Positions 5,861-7,985 of a stretch of DNA of 7,985 nt are shown one piece after another. The notes below the pieces were generated by a model, which had not been told where the DNA came from, searched no databases, and was given only the letters and a program-made list of their open reading frames with translations. The DNA lies in the NCBI GenBank assembly GCA_934630555.1, contig CAKTXB010000082.1:1-7985 (forward strand). The letters are read 5' to 3'. The DNA is from an uncultured Oscillospiraceae bacterium. GTDB taxonomy: Bacteria; Bacillota; Clostridia; Oscillospirales; Oscillospiraceae. A program made the position numbers and the translations under genes. Every line of letters begins with the position of its first letter. Within the stretch, counting starts at the first letter, position 1.

Positions 5861-6815
5861 GCGGTTTGGCGGTTGGCGCGCCGGTCAGGATGGTACACCA
5901 TTTGCACAGCAGCGGGGTGAGCGGCGCGAGGAGGGCGGCGGAGAGGACGTTGAACAGCGTATGCGCCAGCGCGATGCGCACGCCGGTGGCCGGAGAATCC
6001 AGCGCCGGGAAGGCGCGTGCGGCGCACAGGTAGAGCGGCAGCAGAAGGGCTGCGCCCAGCGCATTGAACAGCAGATGGAAGGCGGCCGTCTGCCGTGCGC
6101 CTGCGCCGCCGCGCACGGCGGCCAGACATGCCGTGACGCACGTGCCGATATTTTGCCCCAGAATGATCGGCACGACTGCTGTCAGCGGGATATGACCGCC
6201 TGCGCAGAGCGCCTGCAAAATGCCGACGCCGGCGGTGGAGGACTGGATGACGGCGGTCGTCAGCGCGCCGGCGGCAAGGCCGCGCAGGGGATGCGACAGC
6301 CCCGCCAGCAGCTGCTGCGCCGCAGCGCCGCCCTGCAGGGCGGCAGCAGAAGCGGACATCTGCGCCATGCCGTACAGCAGAATGCCAAGCCCCAGCGTGC
6401 AGCGCCCAAGGCTGCGCAGCGCAGGCCTTCGGCCAAGCGCCCACAGTGCCGCGCCCAGAAGCAGCAGCCCGGCGCGCAGAAGGCCGGTGTATCCGTCCGG
6501 CCCGCGCAGACAGAGCAGCCACGCTGTGACGGTCGTGCCGGCATTGGCCCCCATGATGACATCCGCGGCGCGCGAAAGCGGGAGCAGGCCTGCGTCGACC
6601 AGCCCCACGAGCAGTACGGTGACGGCGGAGGAGGAATGCACCGCCGCCGTAACGGAAAAGCCCGCCAGCCAACTGCCCGCGCGCGTGCGCGTCAGACGGC
6701 GCAGCTGCGTTTCCAGCTGTGTGCCGCGCCGCTGAGCCAGCGTGCCGCCGAGCAGGCTCATGCCCAGCAAAAAAAGACCAAGGCCGCACAAAAGCGTGCA
6801 GAGCTGCCACTGCAT
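5844..6815 (-). CDS. Na/Pi-cotransporter-family membrane protein, short form
   Basis: This 323-residue integral membrane protein belongs to the Na+/phosphate cotransporter family (NptA / SLC34-like). The duplicated core is visible: repeat 1 has TAAVHSSSAVT (56-66) followed by IMGANAGTTVTAW (87-99), and repeat 2 has TTAVIQSSTAG (186-196) followed by ILGQNIGTCVTA (218-229). These are the paired QSSS motifs and the motif after each of them. Hydrophobic helices fill most of the rest. Two points are unusual: the first motif has His60 where Gln is usual, and there is no C-terminal PhoU-like domain, so it is far shorter than the roughly 540-590 residues common for bacterial homologues. The tail TAKPQKTAR is basic and soluble. 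The ATG at 6815 was chosen because AAGGA lies 10 bases upstream; a GTG at 6824 is only one base from that site. It probably moves phosphate with Na+, but substrate and direction are inferred from family only. It is convergent to rhaB and divergent from pta. Confidence 0.82.
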   Translation of the reverse strand: MQWQLCTLLCGLGLFLLGMSLLGGTLAQRRGTQLETQLRRLTRTRAGSWLAGFSVTAAVHSSSAVTVLLVGLVDAGLLPLSRAADVIMGANAGTTVTAWLLCLRGPDGYTGLLRAGLLLLGAALWALGRRPALRSLGRCTLGLGILLYGMAQMSASAAALQGGAAAQQLLAGLSHPLRGLAAGALTTAVIQSSTAGVGILQALCAGGHIPLTAVVPIILGQNIGTCVTACLAAVRGGAGARQTAAFHLLFNALGAALLLPLYLCAARAFPALDSPATGVRIALAHTLFNVLSAALLAPLTPLLCKWCTILTGAPTAKPQKTAR

Positions 6816-6892
6816 GGCCGTCACATCCTTTCATCAGCGCCTGTACCGGGATAAGCGTATGCGCGGGGCGGCAAAAAAATTTATCAAAACGG

Positions 6893-6921
6893 TTGAGTCC
6901 GCGCGGCAATCGTTGTATACT
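6893..6921 (+). promoter_or_regulatory. pta promoter
   Basis: TTGAGT (6893-6898), a 17-base spacer and TATACT (6916-6921) match the housekeeping sigma consensus. An A/T-rich stretch at 6872-6888, including seven A residues, lies just upstream of the -35 and could act as an UP element. Transcription would start near 6928, leaving a leader of about 40 bases. It lies in the 152-bp gap between the divergent Na/Pi gene and pta. Confidence 0.75.
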
Positions 6922-6932
6922 AAGAACAAGCA

Positions 6933-6948
6933 TTGCGAAACGACGCAA
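6933..6948 (+). promoter_or_regulatory. Small inverted repeat in pta leader
   Basis: TTGCG (6933-6937) and CGCAA (6944-6948) are a perfect inverted repeat with a six-base spacer, located just after the predicted pta start of transcription and five bases before the GGAGG ribosome site (6954-6958). It could be a repressor operator or a small mRNA hairpin. The arms are short, so chance is a fair alternative. Confidence 0.25.
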
Positions 6949-6967
6949 ATTTTGGAGGTTACGAATC

Positions 6968-7984
6968 ATGTTCACCAAACTGATCGACGCACTGAAAACC
7001 ACCCGCCGTACCATTGTCTTTACCGAAGGCCCGGACGCCCGCATTCTGGAGGCGGCTGACCGCTTGCTGAAGGAGGATCTGATGGACGTCATCCTCATCG
7101 GCAACGAGGCCGAGGTGAAGGCAGCCGCGGAAAAGGGCGGCTTCTGCATCTGCAAGGCGACCATTATTGACCCGGCTACATACGAAGGCATGGACGAGAT
7201 GGTCGCAAAGATGGTGGAGCTGCGCAAGGGCAAGATGTCCGAAGCGGACTGCCGCGCGGCGCTGGCCAAGGGCAATTATTTTGGCACGATGCTCGTGAAG
7301 ATGGGCAAGGCGGACGCACTGCTTGGCGGCGCGACGTATTCCACGGCGGACACCGTCCGTCCGGCCTTGCAGCTGGTCAAGACGCGCAAGGGCGCGCATC
7401 TGGTGTCCTCCTGCTTTATCCTCTGCCGCGAGGGCAAGGACGGGGAGCAGGAAAAGTACTGCATGGGCGACTGCGCCATCAACATCGACTATCCCGACAC
7501 GCTGGACAAGGCTACGGGCGAAGTGACGTTCTCCGGCGCACAGAAGCTGGCGGAGGTCGCCATTGAGTCCGCGCGCACGGCACAGTTCTTTGGCATTGAC
7601 CCGAAGGTCGCCATGCTCTCCTTCTCCACGAAGGGCAGCGGCAAGGGCGGCACGGTCGCGCTGTCGGCCGAGGCCACGAAGGTCGCCAAGGAGCTGGCAC
7701 CGGAGCTTGCCATTGACGGCGAGATGCAGTTTGACGCGGCCGTTTCCCCGGTCGTCGGCCAGCTGAAGTTCCCCGGCTCCAAGGTCGCGGGCTATGCCAA
7801 CACGTTTATTTTCCCGTGCATCGAGGCCGGCAACATCGGCTATAAGATCGCACAGCGTCTGGGCGGCTTTGAGGCTTACGGCCCCATTCTGCAGGGCCTG
7901 AACGCGCCGATCAACGACCTGTCCCGCGGCTGCAACGCCGACGAGGTCTATAAGATGGCCATTATTACGGCGGGCATGGCCTAA
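6968..7984 (+). CDS. pta: Phosphate acetyltransferase
   Basis: This 338-residue cytoplasmic enzyme interconverts acetyl-CoA plus phosphate with acetyl phosphate plus CoA; with acetate kinase it yields ATP during fermentation. It is the short form without the N-terminal regulatory domains of E. coli Pta. Motifs: a start region TIVFTEGPDARIL (15-27), GGATYSTADTVRPAL (120-134), FSTKGSGKG (219-227), DGEMQFDAA (250-258), FPGSKVAGYANTFIFP (268-283) with EAGNIGYKIAQRL (286-298), and YGPILQGLNAPINDLSRGC (304-322), whose S319-R320 match the catalytic Ser-Arg of the Methanosarcina enzyme. The ATG at 6968 has GGAGG nine bases upstream; the open frame back to 6719 crosses the promoter and overlaps the Na/Pi gene, so it is not used. 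The stop TAA is one base from the window edge. In many Bacillota ackA follows directly, but that cannot be seen here. Confidence 0.95.
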   Translation: MFTKLIDALKTTRRTIVFTEGPDARILEAADRLLKEDLMDVILIGNEAEVKAAAEKGGFCICKATIIDPATYEGMDEMVAKMVELRKGKMSEADCRAALAKGNYFGTMLVKMGKADALLGGATYSTADTVRPALQLVKTRKGAHLVSSCFILCREGKDGEQEKYCMGDCAINIDYPDTLDKATGEVTFSGAQKLAEVAIESARTAQFFGIDPKVAMLSFSTKGSGKGGTVALSAEATKVAKELAPELAIDGEMQFDAAVSPVVGQLKFPGSKVAGYANTFIFPCIEAGNIGYKIAQRLGGFEAYGPILQGLNAPINDLSRGCNADEVYKMAIITAGMA

Positions 7985-7985
7985 C

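Noticed and set aside
6816..6824. GTG start for the Na/Pi gene three codons upstream
   Set aside because: The only Shine-Dalgarno-like AAGGA lies one base before it, too close to work, and fits the ATG at 6815 better.
5841..6854. 337-residue plus-strand frame opposite the Na/Pi gene
   Set aside because: It is Arg/Gln/Gly-rich without motifs, while the minus strand carries clear paired transporter repeats.
6879..6908. Promoter for the Na/Pi gene on the minus strand (TTGCCG, 18-base spacer, GATAAA)
   Set aside because: The -10 match is poor and it overlaps the much better pta promoter. No convincing promoter for this gene was found.
6719..6967. N-terminal extension of pta
   Set aside because: The extension has no ribosome site, would include the promoter, and overlaps the divergent gene. 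The ATG at 6968 fits both the family length and a strong GGAGG.
5788..7275. 495-residue minus-strand frame spanning the Na/Pi gene, the intergenic gap and the start of pta
   Set aside because: It crosses the pta promoter and ribosome site and runs in a different frame from the recognisable Na/Pi protein. Its sequence is rich in Arg, Ala and His without motifs.

Overview
The window is GC-rich bacterial chromosome with strong GGAGG-type ribosome binding sites, short intergenic gaps and a short-form (338-residue) phosphate acetyltransferase. Together these suggest a high-GC member of the Bacillota, probably a gut clostridium of the Oscillospiraceae/Ruminococcaceae type. That placement is inferred from gene style, not from a marker gene. 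Six complete protein genes are present. All belong to recognisable families, and I see no mobile element, CRISPR array, tRNA or rRNA.

Layout, left to right. Bases 1-130 hold no gene I can assign with confidence, but they contain a perfect 12-bp hairpin that probably serves as a terminator. putP (131-1693, minus) encodes a sodium/proline symporter. A 288-bp divergent control region (1694-1981) follows. On the minus side it carries a near-consensus extended -10 promoter and a roughly 118-nt structured leader for putP. On the plus side it carries two overlapping promoters and a hairpin leader for the next operon. wecC (1982-3190) and wecB (3203-4312) make UDP-ManNAcA from UDP-GlcNAc. rhaB (4352-5812, rhamnulokinase) follows 39 bp later with no terminator between, so the three are probably one transcript that ends at a strong terminator (5829-5860). 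Convergent to it lies a short Na/Pi-cotransporter-family gene (5844-6815, minus) whose last codons and stop lie inside that terminator. Divergent from this, a consensus-like promoter drives pta (6968-7984), which ends at the right edge of the window.

Functional picture. The window looks like ordinary housekeeping and accessory metabolism: proline/Na+ uptake, activated amino-sugar acid for a surface polysaccharide, sugar phosphorylation, a probable phosphate transporter, and acetyl-phosphate metabolism. The least explained item is the putP leader. A 13-bp long-range pairing encloses mutually exclusive hairpins, one of which is followed by seven U residues, so it looks like a possible attenuator or riboswitch-like element. 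The other oddities are a rhamnulokinase placed behind UDP-ManNAcA genes, and a Na/Pi protein that lacks a PhoU-like tail and has His in place of the usual Gln of its first QSSS motif.
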